Source: Pisaster brevispinus (lineage: Eukaryota > Echinodermata > Asteroidea > Forcipulatida > Asteriidae). From it: 64,000 nucleotides of DNA. The stretch spans positions 9,213,827 to 9,277,826 of the forward strand of contig JAMKCF010000013.1 in the NCBI GenBank assembly GCA_023634235.1, in the 5' to 3' direction. Positions 23,601 to 35,600 of this stretch are shown in pieces. The notes below the pieces were generated by a model. That model saw nothing but the letters and a program-made list of their open reading frames with translations, did no database searches and was not told the DNA's origin. A program made the position numbers and the translations under genes. Position 1 is the stretch's first letter. Each line of letters opens with the position of its first letter.

Positions 23601-26600
23601 AATCACTTTATATAACTCCTTCTCATTTGATTGGTGGTACATGCGTTACATGTGTCATCCTTTGTTTCGCCATGTATTTTTTGCCGCAACTTTAAACCGC
23701 CGTAACCGTTATAAAGATAAATATGATAGAAATATTGTTTTATGATCCTTTACACCCGGTTCAGACAGGCGCTCCAGAATTGCGCCGAACCAAACATATT
23801 AGGAGCGACTCTAGGTCTATCCAAATGTTGTTTGCTTTAGACAGGCGACCTCACACAATATAACATTAAGTTCGGCTCATGACAAGATCGACGTTTGAAA
23901 CCAAGACGCTTCAGCGCCGTTCCGAACGACTGCAACAGTCGATCTTCCAGCGCGTCCAGTCGCTCCTGTTTCAGACGTCAAACTTGTCATGATTGTACTT
24001 TATTTAATTTGGTTAATTTGGTTTAGCGCGACTGTACAGAGCATGTTTTAACCGGGTGTAACTCTCAGTGTCGTTCCCAAACCCAAACAAACAATCCCGC
24101 TTGTTCGTCCAAACAGGGCAATGTTGTGCCACGGCGAACAAGGTTGATTTTCTGAATGGATTCGTCTTCGTTGTTTATATTGTGTATTAGGAGTTGTTGG
24201 GGTGCTTATTTTGTGTTTATTGTAAAGTATTTTCAAATAAAAAGGTACGGAAGCGTATTGTCGCCACATGAAAAACTAAAAATCTCTTATCGTGTACGTA
24301 CACGTTAACTTAACGTCTACGTACACGATAAGTTATCGTGTACGTACACGATAACTTATTGTGTACGTACACGATAAGTCCAAACTTATCGTGTACGTAC
24401 ACGTCAAGTCCAAACTTATCGTGTACGGACACGATAAGTCTAAACTTACTGTGTACGTACACGAAAAGTCCAAACTTATTGTGTACGTACATAATAACTT
24501 ATCTGTACGTACACAATAAGTTATCGTATACGATAAGTTATCATGTACGTACACGATAAGTTATCGTGTACGTACACGATAAGATTTTTTTATTTTATTC
24601 ATGTGGCGGCAATACGCTTCCGTAAAAAGGATATATGTGTGAGTGGTATAAAACTAAATAATATTGTATGCATTTCGTTCGTGCATAGTTGCAGTTTCAC
24701 TCGGTGAACTCTTGATTTTCCGTTTTACTCGGCTTTACAATGTGAAATAGAACAGTTAAGATTTAACCTATTTTTTATGGTTATATTCTGTGATAATGCA
24801 CTCACATGTTTTCAATAAAATGTGGGTACTATTTATTTATTCTAATATATCATAAATTACATCATTTCAGACAGATAATTAGTAGTAATATTAACAAGGA
24901 GAAAATGCCTGTGTTAAATAAACGATATTTAAACTTATTTATTCATTATTAAAAACTATGCGGTTAGTTTACCTGTTATTTGATGGCGTGACAGTACCTT
25001 ACGGTTCCGATTCTTAGACCTAAAAGGAAAAGTTGTAACAATGATACATATTAGGGTTCTCTTCTATTACGCAATCTTCTCACTATATTATACCACAACA
25101 TGCAATCAAAACTTCCAATAATCCGAAACATTACTAACTTTTTCTCAGTAATGGAGTGGAATCGATATAGAATGCGTTTTCACCTTATTTTGATCCAAAC
25201 AATTATCATACAGGCAACGGTGACGGCTATCAAGATGGGAACAGTTACAGCAACGACTGGGAAACCTTTCGGATCTGGTGATGGCACTGTGTAAAAACGA
25301 GTAATAGATAACAAGTACGTTATTTTAAAAGAAAGCAAGAGTACTACTATACAAATAGTGGATATATATCGCACAATATAAACACGAGGTGAAATCTGGA
25401 CTATTCCATTTCACGAGGTTTCTGGAAATTCCAGATTTCGCTAACTGATTATACTCTGCGACAGTTTGCACGAACGAAATGCATTCAGCAAAACACACTC
25501 ATGATCCTTGTAAACGGAAACGCGTTCCACCAATTAAATGACAAGAATCTTGTGTGTGCAGTATTATAATTTTTTTTTTGACAAAAAAGTGTGTCTTAAT
25601 TTATATACGTGTCTAAAATGTTTTCCATGTTCCTGATACGCTATTGTAACGTAAACCTTGGAAGAAATGCTACAACTGTGACACCAACACCATCTAGAGC
25701 AATCCAATTTAACGAATGAAGAAGCAATCCAATTTATTGAATGAATCGTTTTACCTTGAACAGTGATGGGATCTCCCCAAGCCACAAAAAACTCCTGTAG
25801 ACAATGCAATGAACAAATCAAACAGAAATTACTGTTAAGCTACAGGCATGTTTCTTATTCACATGAATTTCTACATACTATTTATGCACACCACCTGTTC
25901 CTATAGGCTAAACCATTTTTAACTTACCGTTTCTGATACTCTGCTGACAGAACCAGTGTATACGTCGTATGTTGTATTACTCCTCAAAGGTTTGTTGTGG
26001 TAACCGCCATAAGACTTTCCGTCTCCTACAATGAATGTTTCTGGAAGATCCTTTTTAAGTAATTCTGCTGCTACGTAATCAACAGTCATCTTCATCTTGG
26101 AAGATTGAAGTTGCCTGGAATCGCGGATTTCATTGGTACCAATGGGCTGTCTTCTCATCACTCCAATTTGAATTCCTCTAATTTACAAGAAATGGGTACA
26201 CTGGGATGTTTAATGTTAACTATTCAGCATAAATTTAAGAAGCTCGTTACACCTATATATTGTAACCTTTCCACTAAAAGTTTGATTTATCATAAGCTTT
26301 GTTTGTATTTATTTATACGTTATTAAGGTTCCTTACCTGCTGCCGCCATGTTCACATCTGGCCTTATTATGAGAATCAGAACACATCTAACAGTCAACTA
26401 TTAATTGTTTTATCAGCCAGCTTAGACTCCGGACACCGCCCTCTGTTGCCAGGTAAAGATGTTACACATCCCACGCACCAATGTACACCGTACACGGTGG
26501 GGTAGGGGGGGGGAGAATTGCGCCAAAGCAATACAGTATTATTCACGTTCATGAGTCTTCACGTGAGATTTAAAAATGCGGCTCACCATACAAATATAAC

Positions 26601-29600
26601 CATGTTGTTTTTATGACAAAATACTCACGTGATGTATCGTGATGACACAGGTAGAAGCAAACCAATGGTGACAGTCGAAGAAGTTATTTCATTGGGATTA
26701 CTGGATGGCTTGGTCGGAGGATCAATTCCTTGAAAACAGTTTCAACAAATAAATCAAGAACAGCATAGGTATATATGCTTGGAAGCATTGATTTGCTGAA
26801 TTGCGACCAAACAGGTCCCTTTTTAAGGGCAAAACGTTCATATGTACGAAACTTTGGAAGTGCCATCCAACTTGTAGATCCTGATTTTACTACAAGATGA
26901 TGATATCCTAAACGCAAGATGACGACATTCTGACATGACTTATCTCGGGATGGCGACAACTTGAAAGTAGAATGTTTCATCTTCCCAATTAGATTTATCT
27001 TGGGTTCTTGACACCTTCGGGATGTTATCGTCCGAAGATTTATTATCTCGTATCTCGGAAAGTTGACATCCTATGTTCAGATTGTCGACAAGTTAAGACA
27101 ATTCATCTTGGGATGTAGACATCTAACTTTCATGACGTCGACATCCTAAGATTAAATGTGCCTGGAAGAAGACATCTTACTTCAGGATATCGTTACATCA
27201 TCTCAAGATGTCGCCATCTTCTGCTTATGATGTCACCACCGTCTCATGATCACATGTCGGACGGCACTTTCTGAGCTCCGTCTGCCATTTTTTGGTTTAG
27301 TATAAAATCATTTCAATACCTTTCTCGACTGAAGTAAATGTCTGAAGTCTTGCCTTTTCTCCTGAACCAACACTGTTGAAACCTGCCAGGTGAAACTCAT
27401 ATTTCGTAGATGGTTCTAAACTGCTAAGGTTATGCTGCACAACTGATGGTTCTATATCGACCGTGTTGAATGAGCTATTCGGACTAAAGTTGATTTCATA
27501 AGGTTTTTCTAGCACCCTGTATGATAGCTGTGATTTAGAACAAAACAAAATTAATAGAATAAGTATTTCATTCACAAGACTTTGTTCACCTAATCTGATA
27601 AGGTTATCAATTAAAGGGAACTAACAAAATTTGTTTCCATCAAAATTACTATTACTATTATTACTTGTTAGACCCGTCAACACAAATAAAAAGAATATAC
27701 ACGGGAAATCAAAGAATTATAAAACACAAAACACTGAGAAAATAACAAACAGTAAGACAGGTATTGCCCAAGAAACACACAGATTAGCAAAGTTTTAAAA
27801 AAGATGATGAAAGGAGGAAAGGAGGGCAACTAGACGAGCATGGAGAAAAGCAACATATAATTTGATGGGGGAAAGTGAAAATAAGTGTATAAAGAAAACC
27901 TACAAAGTACAAGAAGTCAGTCTGGGGAAGAACACAATAAAACTGCCCAAACAAAAAGAACAAAACACTAAGGCACATGTACTCGATCGCTGGCAGAATT
28001 ATTTTGACCTCTTAATCTCGTCATTGCCCAAACTGCACAGCTCTAAAATAAAGCTTAATGAATTGGACCAGGATTGGTCCGTCGTTAAAGGAAGGTCAAA
28101 CAAATGCCCTTTAAACAGGATATGACTTTAAATTGTTTGTGATCGTTAACTAAATAAAAATAGTAGATAACATAAAGTACTGTGCAGACCTGCGTTGTAC
28201 ACATTGTGATGTGTACACTGTACACCCCTAGGTCAAAATTGACCACGATTCCAGTGGGGTCAAACTCATCTCAGGGTCAGTTGTACCCGGAAACTGTGTC
28301 AAACTGACGCAGAATTTGAGTCAAATATCCTCATTTAAAATTAGGTTCTGGGCAACCTAACCCAGATATTCAGAACCAAGAATCCTTATCTGGGTTTTTT
28401 TCTTGTGTGTAAAAGAACAAAATAAAAAGCGTTGGTATCTGTTAGTACGTACCGTGTATCTAATAATGGCACCATTTCTCTGACCACAGGGAATTGGACT
28501 CCAACTAAATACTAAACTATGCTCAGCTTTTGATGACAACTTGAAGTCTGTCGGAGCTCCTGTTGGCTCTGAATGGTAATTTGAAATCCAAAAATATACA
28601 ATTTAATTAACACATTCTAGAAATTAGGGCCTACTAAATTGGCAATGTACTTTTTCACGTCATAAATTAGTGTTGTGCTGAATTAGAAACTTGCTTCTAA
28701 ATTATGATTTGGACGAAATTTGTTTAGGAAATTCTGACAATCTCTGAGCGCCGCATGAACTGAGCAAGGCAATAGTTCTCTGTTTAACCTAAACACGTTA
28801 GACCAGCTCTTCCAGACAAATCCAATCAAAATGAGTTGAAATTTAACCGAAGCTCTCTTTCCAAGCCCTATTTTACATTTATAAGTTGTAAAGTTGTACG
28901 ACTGTGCCTGTACATGTCCGTGCTGGTCTGATCATTGCACAGGTACCTTCAACAGTGTCTACCTTCAACAAAGTGACTCTCAACGTCTGCGTGGCCATCA
29001 ATTTAATCATGTCTTTACTAAAATAAATGACTGCCAATACATCATTTACCCTTTTCGGGCGTTGTGTGCTCAATGTAACTTTCCTCCAGGAATTCACCAA
29101 GTCCCGCTTCATTCCGTGCAAGAACACGAACCGTGTAGATTGAGTTGGCGAAGAGAGATGAATCGGGATGTGGTAACGTAGACTGTGTCGTCGTTGTGTT
29201 GTGTAGGGTTTCAAATTCTCCATCCACCCTTTGGCAAAGATCTTTGTAAACCAGTTGATACTGCAACGCATAATCAATAACAGGGCACTTATTTTGAGGA
29301 GCTTTACATGCTATGGTCTTCCTGGATTCTTGCCCAGAGCTGACTTCATAGATCACTAATACAGGAACTGAAAAAATATATAATCTACAAATGATCTGTC
29401 CTTGAACAAATTATGAAATAGTTACAAAATTTACATTTTCATAGTTTTGTTAATGTCTTGTAACAACCTTGTCAAGTGATGTGTCGTGTCCAAGTGGGCA
29501 AGCGCACTGGACTCGAGCTGTGATGTTTCTAACCGGTAGAGTGAGGGTTCGAGTCCCGGTTTTGACATTTGTGTCCTAAAAACAAGACGCTATTAAGTTG

Positions 29601-32600
29601 TTCTTTCCCATATACATCACGATTTTTCAATTATTTATAATCGCGACGGCGTCGAGCACATGTTTGTGGTCAATCGTGGTCCACTCAGCGCACCGTAGTG
29701 GAACCTGATGCCACCGTGGAGGAGCACAATGTTTTGGTTTGTAACTGTAAAACAAATCGAGGTCCACCGCAGCAGCAATGTATGAGAGTCGGAACGTTTC
29801 CGTGACGTTGTCGTGGTACGTCGTGAAGGCGTCTTGTTCATTCGTATTCATTTTCCGACGGTGCTAATACTATAACACTAAGATGACATAGCACAATTTG
29901 AACAAGATGCCACCAATTTTTTTTTTTTTTTTGGGGGGGGGGTCTCACGTGACTTTTGTTGATCGTTGAGAAAGACGCGCAAACGGGGGCTCCCACAAAG
30001 AATAATGACGACAACAACAACATTCAAATATTCACCCTTTGCGCCTTTTTCGTCATGTGATTTGTATAGGCGTCATGTTCAACCAAACTGACGTCTTGTG
30101 AAATCTTACTGGCGCCGCAATGAAGTCGTAGTAAAATCTTAGCATTTCGTGGTACAAAGTGACAAATGTTGACGATATCGTAACTCTGCCGTAATAATTC
30201 GCACCAATGTCGCAACACTATCTTACTACTGTCGTATCACATAATGACGGCGTCATAAAAGGGTCTTGACAAGACCTAGAAATTGATTTTCCTTCAACTT
30301 TTGAGTGCAAATTGCTACGGTACATCAATATTGTTCTACTTTATAAAATCGTGTCCTACCGCAGCAAAAATCGTATATGTTTAGTTTTGTAGTTTTATTA
30401 GACTTTACACTGGCATAAAAATATACAAATCGAAACAATACATAGATACAAAGAAGCAAAATAGCTAAAAATACCAAGCCAGTGGGTGGCGAGGAGGAAC
30501 AGGTGACCAGCACCTCTACAAAGCCGTCCTGCCACAAAGAATGTCCCCTAGTACCCACCCCACAGTTCAAAACCACCCATGTTAAAAAAGGGCGCCTGAA
30601 GGCGGGACTGACAATTACAAACGACAACCAGAGCAATGGCAATGTGACACCCAAGTGCAAACATCATCCGCTGAAAAGCCAGATACAAACTTCTCCCTGT
30701 AAAATTGACAAAAGGGGTCTATAACCATTACTGCTTCCATTGGGTGGGACGTCAAGCCATTGGTCACAGCTCTGTTTTTGCTACAAATGTTGCGCAGGAG
30801 TTGAGCTCATCTCAACTCTTCCGAACTAGTTGCTAATTCGTGAATTCAAAATTCGTATCGCATTCGCATTTGCTTCAGGAAGTATAAACCAGGCTTAATG
30901 CACGTAAAAGAACCCAGTTACGCTTATCGTTAAGAGAAGGGGATCATCCTAGTGTTTTCTGATACGGTTGGCTGCAGATTGAGCCACATCACCTTGTAAA
31001 CTGTTACATGGTGCTCTGTAAATAAACGGGTTTTCTAATTCGAGCATAGCTCTTCGTAACTCGTAGAAGTTATATTAGAACTGTGCTTTATTGTTTTTTG
31101 TCATCAAGAGTCAGTTGTTAATACGTTTCCATTTCAGGGCTAATCGATTTAACGAACCATTTATTTTTTGCTCTTTTGATCTAGATTTGGGGGCAAGGGG
31201 GAGGGTTCTGAGCCCCACCCACTGTCCCCTCTGGACCGCTGTATGCAGTTTAGCAATACGTCGGTTTTCAAAAGATGTGTATGTACACCCAAAAACCATG
31301 AACTGTCAATGTAAAATATTCTCCCTAGTGCATAAAGGTTTGAGATTCCTAATAAAAAATGTTATTTTCATTGTTTTTCTACAATATACTCCCACCTTTT
31401 AAGGGACCTAACTGTTTTTTTGCTGTAGATGTCTTGCGATCTTAAATGGTAACTTGAACATCTTGTTACCAAAATAAATAAATACATGATTTAATTTGGT
31501 AAAGGTTTTTTTAAAAGGTTGAAAAAAAAAATCACATTTAGACTCGATGATATTTGCCAATCTTACCGTAACACATTCTGCAGTTTGGATTAATGCCAAT
31601 CTGACCATACGGACAAGAGTCTGCAAAACAAAGGTTATAAAAAAGTAGAAGAAGAAGAAATATCAGCTGCAACAACAACAATAATATTTCTTCAGTACCT
31701 TCTCAGATTAACAGGAATACAATTTAAACAAAACATTGTAGAATCAATTACAGTTGCAAATATAATGGGAAATTTAGTGACCTGCCACCTGCTTGATAGA
31801 GGAACAAATAGGAGAACAACACACACATACTTTGATGAACTGAGCGTTTGGGAACGAGCCTCGTAAAAGGCGCTAACATCAGCATTTTATATCCCCAAAC
31901 CTTAACATGTCAAAACAGCTGTGAGGATTCACATTTGTTGCTGATGTGACTGGATTCTCCTGTGGCTTTTAAACTACATAGAATCTAGAAGTTGTTTTTA
32001 ACAGCTTCACGGTAAACTTTAACACTTTGTCTGAACGTGGACAGGAACGCAGAAAGACAAAGACAGACTTAAACCGGTTTCATATAGGCTAACAGTTACT
32101 AAATGCAGCAGCTGACCAAAATTCAATCAATTAATCAAAAGTAATTTATATAGCGCCAAAATCACAAGTTTGCTCTTAGGCGCTGAGGCACAAAGTGGAC
32201 GGTTAGTAAGACTGCTGGAACAGGTGAGCTTTGAGTAAAAGTGATAAACCACACTCTAAATAATCACTATTACTTCTATTGGAACAGTGATACAAGACTT
32301 CAAAATAAACGCATAACTATTTGTTATAGCACAATGTTTTTGTCTAACCACGACACCACACACTGTGTCAATTTGTACTTGTGCTGGATCTTGTTTATTC
32401 TTCGAGGTCAGCTGAAATTTGTTACATGGTTGTTTATTTCAATGGATTGTTTGGAAATGCCAGATTGAAATTTGTAAAATAAAACCAAGAATAAGAGAAA
32501 GAATGAAAAAATGAGTGGCCAGTCAGTTGAATTTATACTTACTTTGGCAAGTTTCCCCTCTAAATCCTCCTTCACAAAGTCCACCAGTCGGGCATGCACC

Positions 32601-35600
32601 AGAACCTCTGTCACAAGCTTCCCCACCGGCACAATGACACTCCCGGGCACAATTTACTCCAAACCACCCATCAGAACAGTCTGCATAAAGGATTTTGGTT
32701 AAGAGTCAATGTAAAGGCTGGGTATTTATTGAGGGAGAATTAAAATTGTTCAGTATTAATATCGTGACAGCTTACTGATTATTAAGTTCATACACGTACC
32801 GATCATTAAAAGACACACATTATAGTACTTCGTTTTTATTTATACGGTAAAAATTGAGCAAATCTGCTCACTAGCAATGTTGTAACCAAGTACTTTTTTC
32901 TCAAGTCAAGTCAAGTCGCAATTCAGTTGTTTAACTTAAGTGCGGAAAAAGTTCTTTATAGGATAACTTGTAAAATTTCTAAGTGTAGAAAAAGAAATAT
33001 TTCAGATAAAGGGATGTCCATTATGAAGTCTATACTAACCTTCGCAGTTCTCTCCCGTGAAGCCAGATCTGCAATTACTGCCTGGAATGCAAGTACCAAC
33101 TGAACTGTTACAGGTTGCATTTCCACAGCCACATTCCAAATTGCAGCCTGCACCATACATACCATCTGGGCAATCTAAAAATAGTGAAGATCCAATTCGT
33201 TATACTCACAATAGAAATTGTAAAGTATCAAAGAATATTCTGTACAACTTGTAGAGATCAAAGAAGAAGTCATCCAATTATGAATTTACTATCACCTTGG
33301 AAAAAGAAAACAAGTACACCTTTTAAATTTCCAAGATTATTTTGGACAAGACCAACATAAATACAATTAAGGTACAAATACTGTCTTAAAATGCTGAAAT
33401 TTTTAATCAATCTGGAAAGCCTACAAACTTTAATAAATCTGCCATTTAAATAAAAAATTCTTTTCAGAATAGATTTTGCAAGTCTTGCGCGTATTCGAAC
33501 CTCCGGGACCATGTTGTGGTCTCAACCGTATGGATTTTACGTGGTCGAGATTTTGTTTCGTCATTTCTTTTAGTTTAAAAGACATGTTGTTGGGAATGTA
33601 ATACTAAGCGATAAAATAATTATATGAAAATGAAATGAATTCAACAGTGTAACAAAGAAAACTTTAGAATTAAATTTGTCCTCAGCTTTCTGTTACTTGC
33701 AAAAGAAAGGAAATAATTTGTGCCCGGCCCACCTCCAATCACGGAACTTATGTAACCGCTTATTTTAGTTGCGCGCGATGAAAAGCCTGCTCATTGGACG
33801 TTGAGGCGTCAGTGTCCTCTTTAAACTGCGTCAAGCGTTATTTTTAGCCGCGCGGCCATCGCACGTCCGCAATTAAACCACCAGCTTTTTTGGTAGCTGC
33901 CATAGATCTCTTTTCAATTGACCGGATAGGACCATTGATCTCTATTATATTGTTGTATTTGAACCTATAGAATAGAATCAAACTTCTTTCACATCTTGTT
34001 CAAAAACTTAGTAAATTCTGATGGAAATATTTTTGCTCCAGCACAAAACTTAACTTGTTTGCGTTGCGTACAGAGTTTTAAAGAAAATGTGCAAGAAATT
34101 GAATTTAAATATAAATATTGAACGGTTTTCATTTGTCTGAACTTATGATGCACAGATGCTCAGAAAAAGTGGGATTTCTTTGCAATAGCAATACTTTGAC
34201 TGTGTTTACTACTAGTATCTTCTCTTCTTGCCGGATCTGCGTTTTTCTTTATCACTGCAAGATCCTAATCACACTCCGATATCTTCATTGGACTATATTC
34301 CTTTGCATGTGTATTTATTCAATTCAGCAAACTCTTTCGTTTCCAAAAACGTGATGATCAGACGTTACGTGCTTTGTTTTAGGCATTGTTCTAAAGTAGA
34401 GATCAAGTTGTTAGGCTATGTACGTGCCAGCAAGTCCCTTGCGCGTGCGTGTTTGTACTTGTGAACCCCCTAATAATGAGCGAGTCGCACCGTTGACCAT
34501 CTAATGTGTACAACGCGCTCCTCGGTTCCTATCCAGTCAATATTTAGAGATCAATGATATTCGGGTGTAGATTTACAAAGGGGGTTTCTCAAAAGTTAAC
34601 ATCACATACGCGTCCTTGTCCCAGAGTTACAATTTTGTTTGAATAATAGTTAACAAATTATTTCTGTATTTAATACAAAAGCTAAAATTCCTTTTTTTTA
34701 AACAGTAATGAGTATTTTTAATGTTCAGATTTCTTTATAAACATAATTTAAACTAAATATTTGATTTCAGAAAAAGAATATGTTCTTCCTTTGACATGTT
34801 TTCTCGTATCGATACGCGCGAGACTTGACTATCTATTTTGATGATTTTATAGCAGCTAAAACTACAATAGCGTTTAGTTGTTGTTGTTCACTTATTTTAT
34901 GTAACATTGTTATGATGTTAAAAAGGATTTTATTCATACTTTGTTCACAATTTGAGCCTGTGAAGCCAGCTGCACACGTACAACCAAACGGATCTGGAAG
35001 ACACATTAGATTGCCACGGCAGCCAATAGCATAGTTTCTGGTGCATCGGATACCACAGTCTTGACCTAAGCAGTTGTTGTTATGCACTGTGGAAATATTG
35101 AAATAGATCGGTATATAGTCATTTGTTAATGGCTGTGTACACTATTGGCAACACCTAACACACTCTTGGAAATAGTCATAACATCGGAGGAAATGTGAAC
35201 GGTCAGATCCAAACCAGTACCTATAAAAACATGTTAGCTGGTGTTTGTTTGTTTGTTTGTTTTTTTGGTAGATGTTGGTCCTTGTGATGCCTTTGTATAT
35301 TAGACAAACATAAAACGTTCTTATTGACAATTAAACATCCATTCGGTCATCTTAACTAACTGCTCAAGTAGTCTCAGCACATTTTTCTTCTTCTTCATAC
35401 TGGTTTGCCTTAAAACTATGGTATATGTTCTTAACTTACCTGCTTGACATAGGACACCGCTAAATCCTGGTGCACAGATACAGTCACCAGTCTTGTCGTC
35501 ACACTGACCACCATTGTAGCAGAAAGGACAGTTATTATTGCACGATGGACCCCATTTACTGGGAGAGCACTCTGAGAAATTATCAAACTATTCTTTATTA

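Larger units (their letters stand above)
29368..31566. other. Gene B intron 8
   Basis: About 2.2 kb with the SINE-like segment (29487-29568), gtcgt-rich DNA around 29640-30250, the copy-1-only insertion (30383-30708) and a poly-T/G stretch at 29920-29942. No exon recognised. Confidence 0.5.

Noticed and set aside
28879..29277. Minus-strand 132-residue frame
   Set aside because: It is an alternative frame through FN3 exon 9; the real frame carries the FN3 signature.
29487..29568. Functional tRNA gene
   Set aside because: A and B boxes are present, but no consistent acceptor stem or anticodon stem could be paired; the copies differ in places a working tRNA would not tolerate. Called SINE-like instead.
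30325..30660. Minus-strand frame with a hydrophobic stretch, possible small membrane protein
   Set aside because: The segment is absent from the second copy, is low in complexity, and is open on both strands; it is better explained as part of an insertion.
32700..34900. Second promoter inside gene B (GC-rich patch near 33720-33900)
   Set aside because: CCAAT-like words and GC content alone are not enough; no start codon or exon follows in a useful frame.
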